From positions 1-64,000 of the forward strand of contig JBKJTT010000007.1 of NCBI GenBank assembly GCA_046590205.1: DNA of 64,000 nucleotides. Direction: 5' to 3'. The notes below the pieces were generated by a model. The model did not search any database, was not told the origin of the DNA, and saw only the letters and a program-made list of their open reading frames with translations. This stretch comes from DATDEW01 sp046590205 (lineage in GTDB: Bacteria; Bacteroidota; Ignavibacteria; Palsa-1295). Shown here in pieces: positions 17,170 to 25,902 of the stretch. Position numbers and translations under genes: made by a program. Every line of letters begins with the position of its first letter. Positions within the stretch are counted from its first letter, which is position 1.

Positions 17170-18138
17170 ATGAAACTCACAAAATACCCTCAGCGACTAT
17201 TTCTGCTTCTTGTAATGATTCTCTGCTTTTTTTCTTCAAAAGGAATAGCTCAATGCTCGGATGCAGGTGTATGTTCTGTCGGTGAGCATACAAATAATTC
17301 GACAGAGTTCACAGCTGCTCTCGACTATCTTCTCGGCTCAAGCGGCAAGCCGGACAACATTACGATACAAAACATCAATCTAACATTACGATATAGCTAC
17401 TTCAGCGTCATTATTCCGTACGTTGCAAAATCATTCGATAATGAGATATATCAGGGTAGTACAAATGGCATCGGTGATGTAATTATTGGTGGATCATACT
17501 CATTTTCATTTGACCGCGATCCATACACAATCGGCGATAACAACGGAGAGTCGGTATGGTCAATGGCAACAAACAGTTCACTTACCTTCGATATAGCCGG
17601 TAAATTCCCGACAGGAAGTACGAATGAAGGAGGCTATCCTCTTCGCTACCAAAATGGACTCGGAACAACTGATCTTATTCTTGCTGCTACATTTTCATTA
17701 CCTTACTATGATAACCCGAGCCAAGGTAACTGGCTCTTTGGACTTGGGTTTCAGATGCCGTTCGGTGTCAGTGATATTAGTATAGATTCTCTTAAACGCG
17801 GACCTGACTTGCTTGCACGCATTTCCTACAACCGAAGCATTTCAGATATAGGTATTACCGGCGAAATACTCGCGATCAAACGACTAACAACATCAACATT
17901 GGTCTATAACGGAATATATACAACAGAACAAAGTCCTGACCCAATATATGTTTCTGAAATTGAGATACCAAATAGCGATGATCTACAAATTAACATCAAA
18001 GTTTCTGCCGAGTATGAGATCACCAAAGACATTGGAATACATGCAGGTGTTGCAATACCACTATTAAAACGGGAGGATAATACTGACGGCTTAAAACGCG
18101 CATATACAGTATTTCTCGGATTCAGTTTCTTTAATTAA
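17170..18138 (+). CDS. Predicted outer-membrane beta-barrel protein
   Basis: A 322-residue exported protein. I chose ATG 17170 (MKLTKYPQRLFLLLVMILCF...) because it gives a good signal peptide ending KGIAQ-C; an in-frame TTG at 17107 and an ATG at 17149 are weaker. The mature chain alternates short polar turns with amphipathic strands (YFSVIIPYVAKSF, GIGDVIIGGSYSFSF, DLLARISYNRSI) and ends in FLGFSFFN. This is the look of transporter-type barrels. Two Cys in QCSDAGVCS could form an N-terminal disulfide. Its stop overlaps the stop of the convergent gene within TTAA. No substrate can be assigned. Confidence 0.7.
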   Translation: MKLTKYPQRLFLLLVMILCFFSSKGIAQCSDAGVCSVGEHTNNSTEFTAALDYLLGSSGKPDNITIQNINLTLRYSYFSVIIPYVAKSFDNEIYQGSTNGIGDVIIGGSYSFSFDRDPYTIGDNNGESVWSMATNSSLTFDIAGKFPTGSTNEGGYPLRYQNGLGTTDLILAATFSLPYYDNPSQGNWLFGLGFQMPFGVSDISIDSLKRGPDLLARISYNRSISDIGITGEILAIKRLTTSTLVYNGIYTTEQSPDPIYVSEIEIPNSDDLQINIKVSAEYEITKDIGIHAGVAIPLLKREDNTDGLKRAYTVFLGFSFFN

Positions 18139-19337
18139 CCTACGAGGGAGCAACTTGAGCCAACCCAGTCAAGACCTTTATTGAAATCAACACCCACCAT
18201 CTTCCCGCGAGTCAATCGGTTTAGTGTATGCATAGCTTTTGGTGAGTCTGTAACATCGTCCCATAAAAGTAATACTCGAAGTTCACATCGAACCCCATTG
18301 CCATTCGGTGTATGAATAACCTCTGCATACTCTACCTTTTCTTGTAAGAGCCATTTACTTCTTTCTTGAACAGGTATCTTCTCAATATCAGCCAATGTCG
18401 GCTCAACATTAACACCTACACCCGCGAACGAGTAAAGTGGTTTCAGGACAAACTTGGAGAGATCAATACTTTTTGTATCTACATCTGATACATAATATGC
18501 ATCAGGCACAGCTTCATTCGTACCGACAAGCTTAGGCAGCAATACTTTTGAGATTCGGAAGTACCAGTTAGGATGCCCTGCCCACTCTACGTCGTATTCT
18601 TTTCGTGGGTCAAAGCCAAGCGTGATACCTTTGCGAACTATCTCATCAACAATTGCTCTGTTGTAGATGCGTCGTATCGGTCTGCGTTTTCCTGATTCAT
18701 CAAAGAATAGAAGTTCTCGTCCATTCGAGGTTACTTTCGTAATGTCAGCTATTTGAATACCGAGATGTTTTTTCGCAAGATAGAAGTCTGCCTTTGTTTT
18801 TTGATTATGTGGGTCAATTTCTAAAAGGACTGTATCTTCAGGAGATGCATCACCAACTATTGCTTTCTTCAAAGCATGGTAATAGTTATCAACTCCGAAT
18901 TCAGGGTAGATAAGCCCTACTAGATGTTTTGGTAGGTCGTATGTGTCTCGAATGCTTTCACTAAAAACAGGTTGGTAGTGATAGAGTGATGGAAATCCTT
19001 GAAGCTCAATAAGTTTAAATTTCGGATCCTCGGCTGAACCACAGATCGCAAAGTCAACTGCTGCAAAGAGCGGGCGTTTTGTCTCGCCACCGAAATTCCA
19101 TTCAACAGGGATAGCCGTCTTGCCGATGTCTTGAAGTTCATTCGTTACCGACCGAGCAAGTATCTCCTCGGCTAAGCGTCCTGCACGAGCTGCAACTTCT
19201 TTTGATAGAAATATTGGCGTCTCTGCAATCCTAAAATCTATGGAGCATCCAGTACGAGCTTCAAGGTCAGCTATTTGCTTTGCGTATAGCTCTGGAGTGA
19301 ATCTCGCGTTAAACTCTTTGCGTAGCTCGGGTACCAT
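18135..19337 (-). CDS. Conserved hypothetical, ATP-grasp-like
   Basis: A 400-residue soluble protein. Late segments recall ATP-grasp ligases: FVLKPLYSFAGVGVNVEP (a lysine followed by a Gly-rich loop), WLLQEKVEYAEV (hinge position) and GVRCELRVLLLWD (metal-binding Glu/Arg). Earlier blocks IELQGFPSLYHYQP and LLEIDPHNQKTKADFYLAKKHL have the style of a substrate domain in glutathionylspermidine-synthase-like or peptide-ligase families. The ATP-grasp assignment is inference. The gene begins on the last base of the CNNM/CorC gene and is likely co-transcribed with it. Confidence 0.6.
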   Translation of the reverse strand: MVPELRKEFNARFTPELYAKQIADLEARTGCSIDFRIAETPIFLSKEVAARAGRLAEEILARSVTNELQDIGKTAIPVEWNFGGETKRPLFAAVDFAICGSAEDPKFKLIELQGFPSLYHYQPVFSESIRDTYDLPKHLVGLIYPEFGVDNYYHALKKAIVGDASPEDTVLLEIDPHNQKTKADFYLAKKHLGIQIADITKVTSNGRELLFFDESGKRRPIRRIYNRAIVDEIVRKGITLGFDPRKEYDVEWAGHPNWYFRISKVLLPKLVGTNEAVPDAYYVSDVDTKSIDLSKFVLKPLYSFAGVGVNVEPTLADIEKIPVQERSKWLLQEKVEYAEVIHTPNGNGVRCELRVLLLWDDVTDSPKAMHTLNRLTRGKMVGVDFNKGLDWVGSSCSLVG

Positions 19338-20707
19338 TACTCTTTCGTCTCGCTGGTGACTTGCTTTGGTTCGATACGCTCAACTTTTATCTGCTCTAAG
19401 CGGTGACGAACTTTACGCTTGACAATAAATCGAATCCCACCTGCTTCAATAACATCCCCTATATTAGGAATGCGTCCGCTCATCTTCTGTACGTAACCCG
19501 AGATTGTTTGATATTCTTGACTTTCTTCGATCGGTGAAAAGCGTTTTTCATAGCGCTCATTAAAATCAGAAACGCTCATGCTTGGGTCAATGTAGAGTGC
19601 ATCACCTACTTCAATGGCATCGCGTTCATCGGCTGGAACATCGGATTCATCCTGTATCTCACCAACGATCTCTTCAAGAATATCTTCGAGCGTAACGATA
19701 CCTTCAACGCCGCCATGTTCGCTTACTACGCAAGCAATATGTGTACGAGTACGTTGAAATTCAAGAAGTAACTCCGAGATGTGCATCGTCTCGCTCACAT
19801 AACGAGGCGGACGAATCGCATTCTGCAACAACTTAAAGAATTCATCCTTACCATTTGCACTTGGAGCACTCAAGCGTTCAAGCTGACCTATATAGGGCAG
19901 CAAGTCTTTTACGAACAACACACCCGTTATCGCATCCATCGAAGAGCTATAGACGGGTAATCGTGAAAATCCTTCGCTTTCAATGATGTGAAGTATCTCG
20001 CGCGGTTCACTTTCAATATCAAGACCTATCACATCGGAGCGGTGTACCATAATGCTCGAAGCAGTCGTATCAGAGAATTCAAAGACCGATTCGATAAGTG
20101 CTGATTCATTCTTTGATACAACTCCACGCTTTGCAGATTCCATAATAACGCTGCGGAGTTCTTCTTCGCTATGCTCCTCGCCGCCTTCAAGTGCGGGGAC
20201 CCCCATCATTCTCAATAGCTGATTAACAAGCATGTTTAAGAATCGGATGGGATACCTGAAGATAATATAAAATAGATGGAGCGGGCGTGCAATAACCAGC
20301 GATACCCTCAACTCATAATTTATAGCAAGTGACTTCGGCAGAAGTTCGCCAAGAACAATATGGAATGCTGTCAGAACAGAAAAACCTATCGGTAAACTTA
20401 ATGAATGAACAAGCGAAGCATTATCTGTAAAGATGGCAAATACCGGTGCGAGAATAGCTTCGGTAACCGGCTCGCCTACCCAACCAAGCGCAAGACTTGC
20501 AAGGGTGATACCGACTTGCGTTGCCGAGAGATATGCATCGAGATGCGTTAAAATACTTTTCAGTAATTTTGCACGCGGCTCGCCTTTTTCAAGAAGAACA
20601 TTGATCTGCGACTCGCGTACTTTCACGATTGCAAACTCCGCCGCAACGAAGAAGCCGTTTAGCAAGAGGATGAAAAGAACAAGAAGAACTTGAAAGAATA
20701 TATCCAT
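19337..20707 (-). CDS. CNNM/CorC-HlyC family transporter-like protein
   Basis: A 456-residue protein with the standard order: a DUF21/CNNM membrane domain (about 1-190, four helices, with FVAAEFAIVKVRESQI), a pair of CBS domains (about 210-345, including MVHRSDVIGLDIESEP and HGGVEGIVTLEDILEEIVGEI), and a C-terminal CorC_HlyC domain (about 360-440, with ISGYVQKMSGRIPNIGD). Such proteins take part in magnesium/cobalt efflux or ion homeostasis; the old hemolysin label is not a function. A -7 motif TATTTTTG lies 20 bp upstream. Confidence 0.92.
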   Translation of the reverse strand: MDIFFQVLLVLFILLLNGFFVAAEFAIVKVRESQINVLLEKGEPRAKLLKSILTHLDAYLSATQVGITLASLALGWVGEPVTEAILAPVFAIFTDNASLVHSLSLPIGFSVLTAFHIVLGELLPKSLAINYELRVSLVIARPLHLFYIIFRYPIRFLNMLVNQLLRMMGVPALEGGEEHSEEELRSVIMESAKRGVVSKNESALIESVFEFSDTTASSIMVHRSDVIGLDIESEPREILHIIESEGFSRLPVYSSSMDAITGVLFVKDLLPYIGQLERLSAPSANGKDEFFKLLQNAIRPPRYVSETMHISELLLEFQRTRTHIACVVSEHGGVEGIVTLEDILEEIVGEIQDESDVPADERDAIEVGDALYIDPSMSVSDFNERYEKRFSPIEESQEYQTISGYVQKMSGRIPNIGDVIEAGGIRFIVKRKVRHRLEQIKVERIEPKQVTSETKE

Positions 20708-20726
20708 AAGGTGCGTTATCGCACTA

Positions 20727-20734
20727 CAAAAATA
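20727..20734 (-). promoter_or_regulatory. -7 element of the CNNM/CorC gene
   Basis: On the minus strand TATTTTTG (TANNTTTG) lies 19 bases upstream of ATG 20707. A TTTG on the same strand (20757-20760) is 22 bases away, slightly longer than the consensus spacing, and overlaps the gltA terminator hairpin. Confidence 0.45.
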
Positions 20735-20744
20735 GCATATAATG

Positions 20745-20774
20745 AAAAAGGCGTGACAAATATCACGCCTTTTT
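20745..20774 (-). terminator. Rho-independent terminator of citrate synthase
   Basis: AAAAAGGCGTGA (20745-20756) and TCACGCCTTTTT (20763-20774) form a perfect 12-bp inverted repeat with a 6-base loop and a T-run on the minus strand. It lies 18 bp after the gltA stop. Confidence 0.9.
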
Positions 20775-20791
20775 CAGGATAATCAGGTTGA

Positions 20792-21931
20792 TTAGCGTTC
20801 ACTTACAGGTGACCATGTTTGGTCAACCGGGCCAATATAGTCCGCTGCGGGGCGGATGAGGCGGTTATTGGCATACTGCTCAAGTGCATGAGCTACCCAA
20901 CCGGTGACGCGGCTCATAGCAAAAATTGGGGTATAAAGATCGAGCGGAATGCCCATGAGATAGTATGTGCTTGCGGAGTAGAAATCAACATTAGGGTAAA
21001 GCTTCTTCTCGTTCAAGATAAGCTCTTCGATGTCGCGGCTCATCTGGTACCACTGCGGCTCGCCGTTGCGCTCGCCCATCTCTTTACTGAAATTACGAAG
21101 ATGGGTTGCACGTGGGTCTTCGGTGCGATAGACGCGATGTCCAAATCCCATAATTTTTTCTTTGCGTGCAAGAGCATCAATGACCCACTCTTTCGCGCGA
21201 GTCGGCTCGGTGATCTTCAAGAGCATACGCATAACTTGCTCGTTCGCGCCACCATGAAGAGGGCCCTTCAAAGCACCGATAGCACCTGTAACTGCAGAGT
21301 ACATATCCGAAAGCGTCGCCGCGATAACACGGCAGGTGAATGTTGAAGCATTGAACTCATGGTCAGCATGAAGTGTAAGGGCTGCATCAAACATTTTTAC
21401 AACACGCTCATCTTGTTCTTTGCCAAGAAGCATATAAAGGAAGTTTGCCGCATGACCGAGTTCTGCTTTCGGCTCTGTGAACGGACGTCCGTTACGGGCT
21501 GCATCGTAATAAGCAATGACCATCGGGATAACAGCCGTTAACTTGATACCTTTCTCGACGTTCGACTCGCGGCTCAAGTTATCAGCATTATTGTCATAGA
21601 ATGCCATCTCGCTTATGACGGTACGGAGCACTGCCATTGGATGGACGTTTTTGGGGAATGAGCTGATTCGATTCTTAATTTCCGGAGAGAGGACACGAGC
21701 GGCGATAAGCTTATCGCTAAACTCTTTGAGTTCAGCCGCATTCGGGAGTTTGCCGTTAAAGAGTAGGTAAGCATTCTCTTCAAAACTTCCTTTGACAAGG
21801 TCATGGATGTCATAACCATAGTACGCGAGGACTCCGCGCTTTCCGTCAAGGTAACAAATGCTACTTTGCCCTGCAATAATATCTTCAAGACCTGCTTTTT
21901 GGGGAGCTGCTGTAGGTGCCGTCTGTGTCAT
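20792..21931 (-). CDS. gltA: Citrate synthase
   Basis: A 379-residue citrate synthase that condenses oxaloacetate and acetyl-CoA in the TCA cycle. The catalytic triad is H226 (GPLHGGANE), H265 (GFGHRVY) and D316 (NVDFYSAS), with LHADHEFNASTF as the substrate loop. The short N-terminus and length match the type I dimeric form of bacteria and archaea rather than the long hexameric E. coli type. A strong terminator follows. It is transcribed alone, divergent from the OmpA-family gene. Confidence 0.96.
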   Translation of the reverse strand: MTQTAPTAAPQKAGLEDIIAGQSSICYLDGKRGVLAYYGYDIHDLVKGSFEENAYLLFNGKLPNAAELKEFSDKLIAARVLSPEIKNRISSFPKNVHPMAVLRTVISEMAFYDNNADNLSRESNVEKGIKLTAVIPMVIAYYDAARNGRPFTEPKAELGHAANFLYMLLGKEQDERVVKMFDAALTLHADHEFNASTFTCRVIAATLSDMYSAVTGAIGALKGPLHGGANEQVMRMLLKITEPTRAKEWVIDALARKEKIMGFGHRVYRTEDPRATHLRNFSKEMGERNGEPQWYQMSRDIEELILNEKKLYPNVDFYSASTYYLMGIPLDLYTPIFAMSRVTGWVAHALEQYANNRLIRPAADYIGPVDQTWSPVSER

Positions 21932-22129
21932 ACCGATTTTCCAGTACTAAAGAGTAATAATACGATGCGTATATATAAAAGTCGGGTAATAACAAATCGC
22001 ATAGAGAGAAAGTTACCATCGTAACCAAATCCTAACTATTTGATAACGTTTATTCTGTCGGTCGTTGTGAGCGGTAACAAGCAAAGCAAATGGGGTGTTA
22101 GCACTGGTCACAAGATATCTCAACCTAAC

Positions 22130-24223
22130 TTGCGTATCCGTAGATATATACAGTTTTTTACCCTTCTCATCCTTTTGGTTGCTTTTGGGGCAAGCCACTG
22201 TGAAGCACAAAAAGGAAGGACGGTCATTGATACTCTTTACCGCGATACCCTCCTTACCAAAACATCATTTAAAGAAAGCCCACCATCACTTCGGCTGGGT
22301 GTGGGCGGTGGCTATGGTGTGAACTTCTACTCGAACGACCCTTTGCCATTACCTCTTGCAACTGGTTGTGATTCTTTCTTAAGCGCTACAAGTCCCGGAC
22401 TATCGTTCGGAGCAGAATTAGCCATTCCAATTTCAACCAATAACGACCTTTATATTACACCTTTTCTTTCGTATCGTGATCTCAAAGGTGAGTTCGTCTT
22501 TGGTCAATTCTTTACTGATGTGGTTGACGGCCACAGAAAAGGCCTTGAGTTTGAACATACAATAACTGCATACACAAAGAGCATAGGTGTTGGGGCAAAG
22601 GTAGATTGGCAATTCATTAATAGAGTTTTCGGGAGCGCGGGGTTCGAGATTGCCTCGCTTTTTAACCAAACCTATGATAAGATACTTCGCCCGACAGGTC
22701 CTGGTGGATTTGAAGGCGGAGTAAGAGATAGCTTAGAAGCAGCAGGTGACCTGCCAAATGCACAGAGCATACTCCCTTCACTTCTCCTTTCGCTTCGAGC
22801 AGAGTTTCCTCTTTCCTCTCGCTTGTTTGCAAGCCCGGGTGTTGCTTTCTCGCTACCACTTAGCGGAACAACGGATTACTTCAAACATACTTCTCTGCAG
22901 GGTACTCTATCATTCCATTACAACCTCTCTCCGTCAAGCGACACTACCACAGAGTACATTCGAGACAGCATTCCATATTTCGTCAATCGTTTTATCCCTG
23001 ATACAGCGAAGTCAAGCTTAAAAGTATCTATTGATGTATTTGGCAAAAATCGTGACGGGCAAGAAGAGCGGGTAATCCGAATTGATGTCGTTGATGTAAA
23101 GGCGCGTGTTGCATTTCCATTCCTCAACTACATCTTCTTCGATGAAGGAAGTAGTTTTATACCGTTGCGATATATAACCTATCGCTCGTCTGATGAAGCT
23201 CTACAACGATTCAAAGGATTATCCGACCGCAACAGCGAGAAACTTCTGGATCTCTATCATGAGGTTCTCAACGTACTTGGCTCCCGTATGAAGAGTAATC
23301 CTACCTCACGTATAACATTAACGGGAAGCACATCGAATACAGGAAGTGAATTGAGCAATGTAGCACTTGCTCGAAAGAGGGCGCAGAGAGTTAAAGATTA
23401 TTTGGTGGCGATATGGGGGATTGAACCAGAGCGTATTTCCGTCGAAGGTCGCCTACTTCCGCTTCGCCCAAGTCCGCAAGCCCTTAAACAAGGACAGGAA
23501 GAGAATCGAAGAGTTGAGATCACATCAACCGACGATCGTCTCACCGATCCCATTATTGTCACAAATACAGAGCATATTGCTACACCATCTGACCTTATCT
23601 TAAGGCCTCGTTTTGATGCTGATACGGGTATTCAACGCGTCATTACTCTGATGAGGATTGGAAACACTATCATTGACAAATATGATGGTGATATGGAAGG
23701 ACTCAATTTGAAAACATCTTGGTCACTCACTGACGATGCCCTTTCACAAAAGAATGACTCACTTACGTTATTCCTTGAGGTAACCGATAGCACTGGAACC
23801 ACGGCAGCAGCAACAAATACCATACCTCTTCAACGTACACGAAGCGAACGTGATAGAGAGCAAGAGCTTGAAAGATATAGCTTGATACTCTTCGGCTTTG
23901 ATGATGATAAACTTGGTACAAAGAACGAACGAACAATAAGCTTCGTAGCAGAATCATTCAAAAAAATGAAGCCGGAGATAGTGAATGTATTAGGATATAC
24001 TGACGAGACAGGCGACCCATCATACAACGACGAACTCTCACGCCGACGCGCAGATCAGGCAATCAAACAACTTGAAGCGTCGCTAAAACAGAAGAAGGTG
24101 TCTCTTCCAGCAAAGACGTTCGTAGAAGGTAAGGGTTCTCGTGAGGTACTTTATGATAATACGCTGCCCGAAGGCAGATTCTTCTCGCGTACGGTCAACA
24201 TCACACTCGGCAAGAGCAAGTAG
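22130..24223 (+). CDS. Outer-membrane protein with two OmpA-like domains
   Basis: About 697 residues. The start is uncertain: no ATG precedes the signal-like segment, so TTG 22130 (RIRRYIQFFTLLILLVAFG..., cleavage near CEAQ) is proposed, with TTG 22040 as the alternative. An N-terminal barrel-like region (about 45-300) is followed by two peptidoglycan-binding OmpA-type domains. The first runs around TSRITLTGSTSNTGSELSN...ARKRAQRVKDYL and RISVEGR, preceded by YIFFDEGSSFI. The second is at the C-terminus, with LILFGFDDDKL, NVLGYTDETGD, LSRRRADQAIKQL and VEGKGSRE. Two OmpA domains in one chain are unusual. The protein probably anchors the outer membrane to the cell wall. Confidence 0.8.
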   Translation: MRIRRYIQFFTLLILLVAFGASHCEAQKGRTVIDTLYRDTLLTKTSFKESPPSLRLGVGGGYGVNFYSNDPLPLPLATGCDSFLSATSPGLSFGAELAIPISTNNDLYITPFLSYRDLKGEFVFGQFFTDVVDGHRKGLEFEHTITAYTKSIGVGAKVDWQFINRVFGSAGFEIASLFNQTYDKILRPTGPGGFEGGVRDSLEAAGDLPNAQSILPSLLLSLRAEFPLSSRLFASPGVAFSLPLSGTTDYFKHTSLQGTLSFHYNLSPSSDTTTEYIRDSIPYFVNRFIPDTAKSSLKVSIDVFGKNRDGQEERVIRIDVVDVKARVAFPFLNYIFFDEGSSFIPLRYITYRSSDEALQRFKGLSDRNSEKLLDLYHEVLNVLGSRMKSNPTSRITLTGSTSNTGSELSNVALARKRAQRVKDYLVAIWGIEPERISVEGRLLPLRPSPQALKQGQEENRRVEITSTDDRLTDPIIVTNTEHIATPSDLILRPRFDADTGIQRVITLMRIGNTIIDKYDGDMEGLNLKTSWSLTDDALSQKNDSLTLFLEVTDSTGTTAAATNTIPLQRTRSERDREQELERYSLILFGFDDDKLGTKNERTISFVAESFKKMKPEIVNVLGYTDETGDPSYNDELSRRRADQAIKQLEASLKQKKVSLPAKTFVEGKGSREVLYDNTLPEGRFFSRTVNITLGKSK

Positions 24224-24225
24224 TG

Positions 24226-25902
24226 TTACTTACTCTTCAAGTACGATTGGTCTATAAGTTTTTCACCGATGAATCGTTGGAAGAGAATTGGTCCAAAATC
24301 CTTCGCATAAAATACATGGACAGTATGTACTTCTCGATTGCTTGGCGCACATCTATATACTACCTCATAGACATCATTGTATGAACCGGCACTATATGGC
24401 AACTCAAGACGTGAATAATGTTCAAAAACCTTAGCACTCATCTCAACAACTGCTGTCGCACCAACATCTGTATTTGAAAGATTGCCTGCAAGCCACTCGT
24501 CATCTTTATTTAGACCATCAGCAAAAGATGGTAGAAGGGTAAGCATACCATCGATTTTACGAGTAGAGGTTGTGATTTTTTCCAACCCTGATGATGAAAG
24601 AACCCAGTTTTCACCTTTGTCATGCGAGATCATTACACCAACAGATTCGACAGCAGCAATGATGACCTTTTCATTGATACTTATATCTCGAATAGTAAAT
24701 TTCGTATCCGGTGTTCTATCATTTGCTGCCTGAAAATCAGATAAGTAGTAGATCATTCCATCCGCACTTGCAACCACTGATTCAGAGGTAGTATTGAGCG
24801 AGGGAACAGCATCAAGGTATTTACCTGCTTGGATTGCTGCTCTTGAATTTTCCCAGGTCAGACCACCATTTTCAGTTAAAAGAAGAACAATCTCTTTATT
24901 CGCAGTATGCCCAAGAGCAAGTGCCCTGTTTCTTCCGGTAGCAACAATATCAGTAATTGACACTACCATGTCTTTATTCTTAGCCGGGTTAAGTTTTCCA
25001 TCCTTACCAAGTAAGTAGTACATCAATCCTTCATTTTGTGTGCCGACCATGAGACAAGGGTATGTCGGGGATGTGCCAGAATCTCCTCCGGCTTCACATA
25101 AGGCAAGTGATGTTATCTCGCTTGATATTGTATGAGTAATTTTTTTGGTAGTGCCAGCAATCTTCGAATCAAATTGCCAAATTTCAGTTGTGGTCGAGAC
25201 AAAAAGGTATTCATTTAATGTTGCGGCTATACCTGTGATCTTACCATTAAAACCATTTCGTATCGGAGTCCAATTTTCTCCACCATCTTTTGAGACTAAC
25301 ACGCTGCCGTTTGATGTCCCCGCATACACAATATATGCTTTCCCTGATAGTACTTTCGTCCAAGCAGTAACAGCACCATACTTTTCGTTGTCATATTCTG
25401 ATTTCTTCCAACGCGCTCCTCCTGAATTTGAGAAATACACAGCATCGTCGTCACGAAGGGCGATCAAGTTACCCCCATCAAGTGCGATGACTTTCTTTGT
25501 ACCAAGTTTCTCATAGTTAGTATCAATCTCAACTCTATTTACCTCTATCTCGTATCCCTCTGGTAAAGGGAAAAGCGTATGAAATGAAAGACCACCCGCT
25601 AAAATAGAGCCAACCGAATCAATCTTGTAGTAGAAAGTATGCTGACTTGGCTGTGGGACTTCGCTGACGGTAGTAGTCGAATTAATACCGGAGAGTCGCG
25701 AGAACGTGTACTCGTAATCTTTGCGAGAAGCATCTGCAGCACGAAAATACTCATACGTGAGCGTGGTACTTGCTTCACTGTTCCAGAAATACTCCTGCAC
25801 ATTCTTGATCACACTCGGTTCCGAATCTGTAATACCGGGATTACACCCGGCGATAAACGCAAGTGTAAAAAAGAACGATATATGTTTGATGTATTTTACC
25901 AT
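24226..25902 (-). CDS. Lipoprotein with Asp-box (BNR-like) beta-propeller repeats
   Basis: A 558-residue protein with a lipoprotein signal (MVKYIKHISFFFTLAFIAGC, lipid Cys C20). At least four Asp-box type turns (S-x-D-x-G-x-x-W) are visible: SNSGGARW, SKDGGENW, TENGGLTW and SHDKGENW. Spacing fits propeller blades of the sialidase/Vps10/HCF136-like superfamily. No catalytic sialidase residues are recognised, so a binding or sensing role is more likely. The start overlaps the anti-sigma-like gene by 7 bp, making it the third gene of the ECF operon. Its stop is 2 bp from that of the convergent OmpA gene. Confidence 0.75.
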   Translation of the reverse strand: MVKYIKHISFFFTLAFIAGCNPGITDSEPSVIKNVQEYFWNSEASTTLTYEYFRAADASRKDYEYTFSRLSGINSTTTVSEVPQPSQHTFYYKIDSVGSILAGGLSFHTLFPLPEGYEIEVNRVEIDTNYEKLGTKKVIALDGGNLIALRDDDAVYFSNSGGARWKKSEYDNEKYGAVTAWTKVLSGKAYIVYAGTSNGSVLVSKDGGENWTPIRNGFNGKITGIAATLNEYLFVSTTTEIWQFDSKIAGTTKKITHTISSEITSLALCEAGGDSGTSPTYPCLMVGTQNEGLMYYLLGKDGKLNPAKNKDMVVSITDIVATGRNRALALGHTANKEIVLLLTENGGLTWENSRAAIQAGKYLDAVPSLNTTSESVVASADGMIYYLSDFQAANDRTPDTKFTIRDISINEKVIIAAVESVGVMISHDKGENWVLSSSGLEKITTSTRKIDGMLTLLPSFADGLNKDDEWLAGNLSNTDVGATAVVEMSAKVFEHYSRLELPYSAGSYNDVYEVVYRCAPSNREVHTVHVFYAKDFGPILFQRFIGEKLIDQSYLKSK

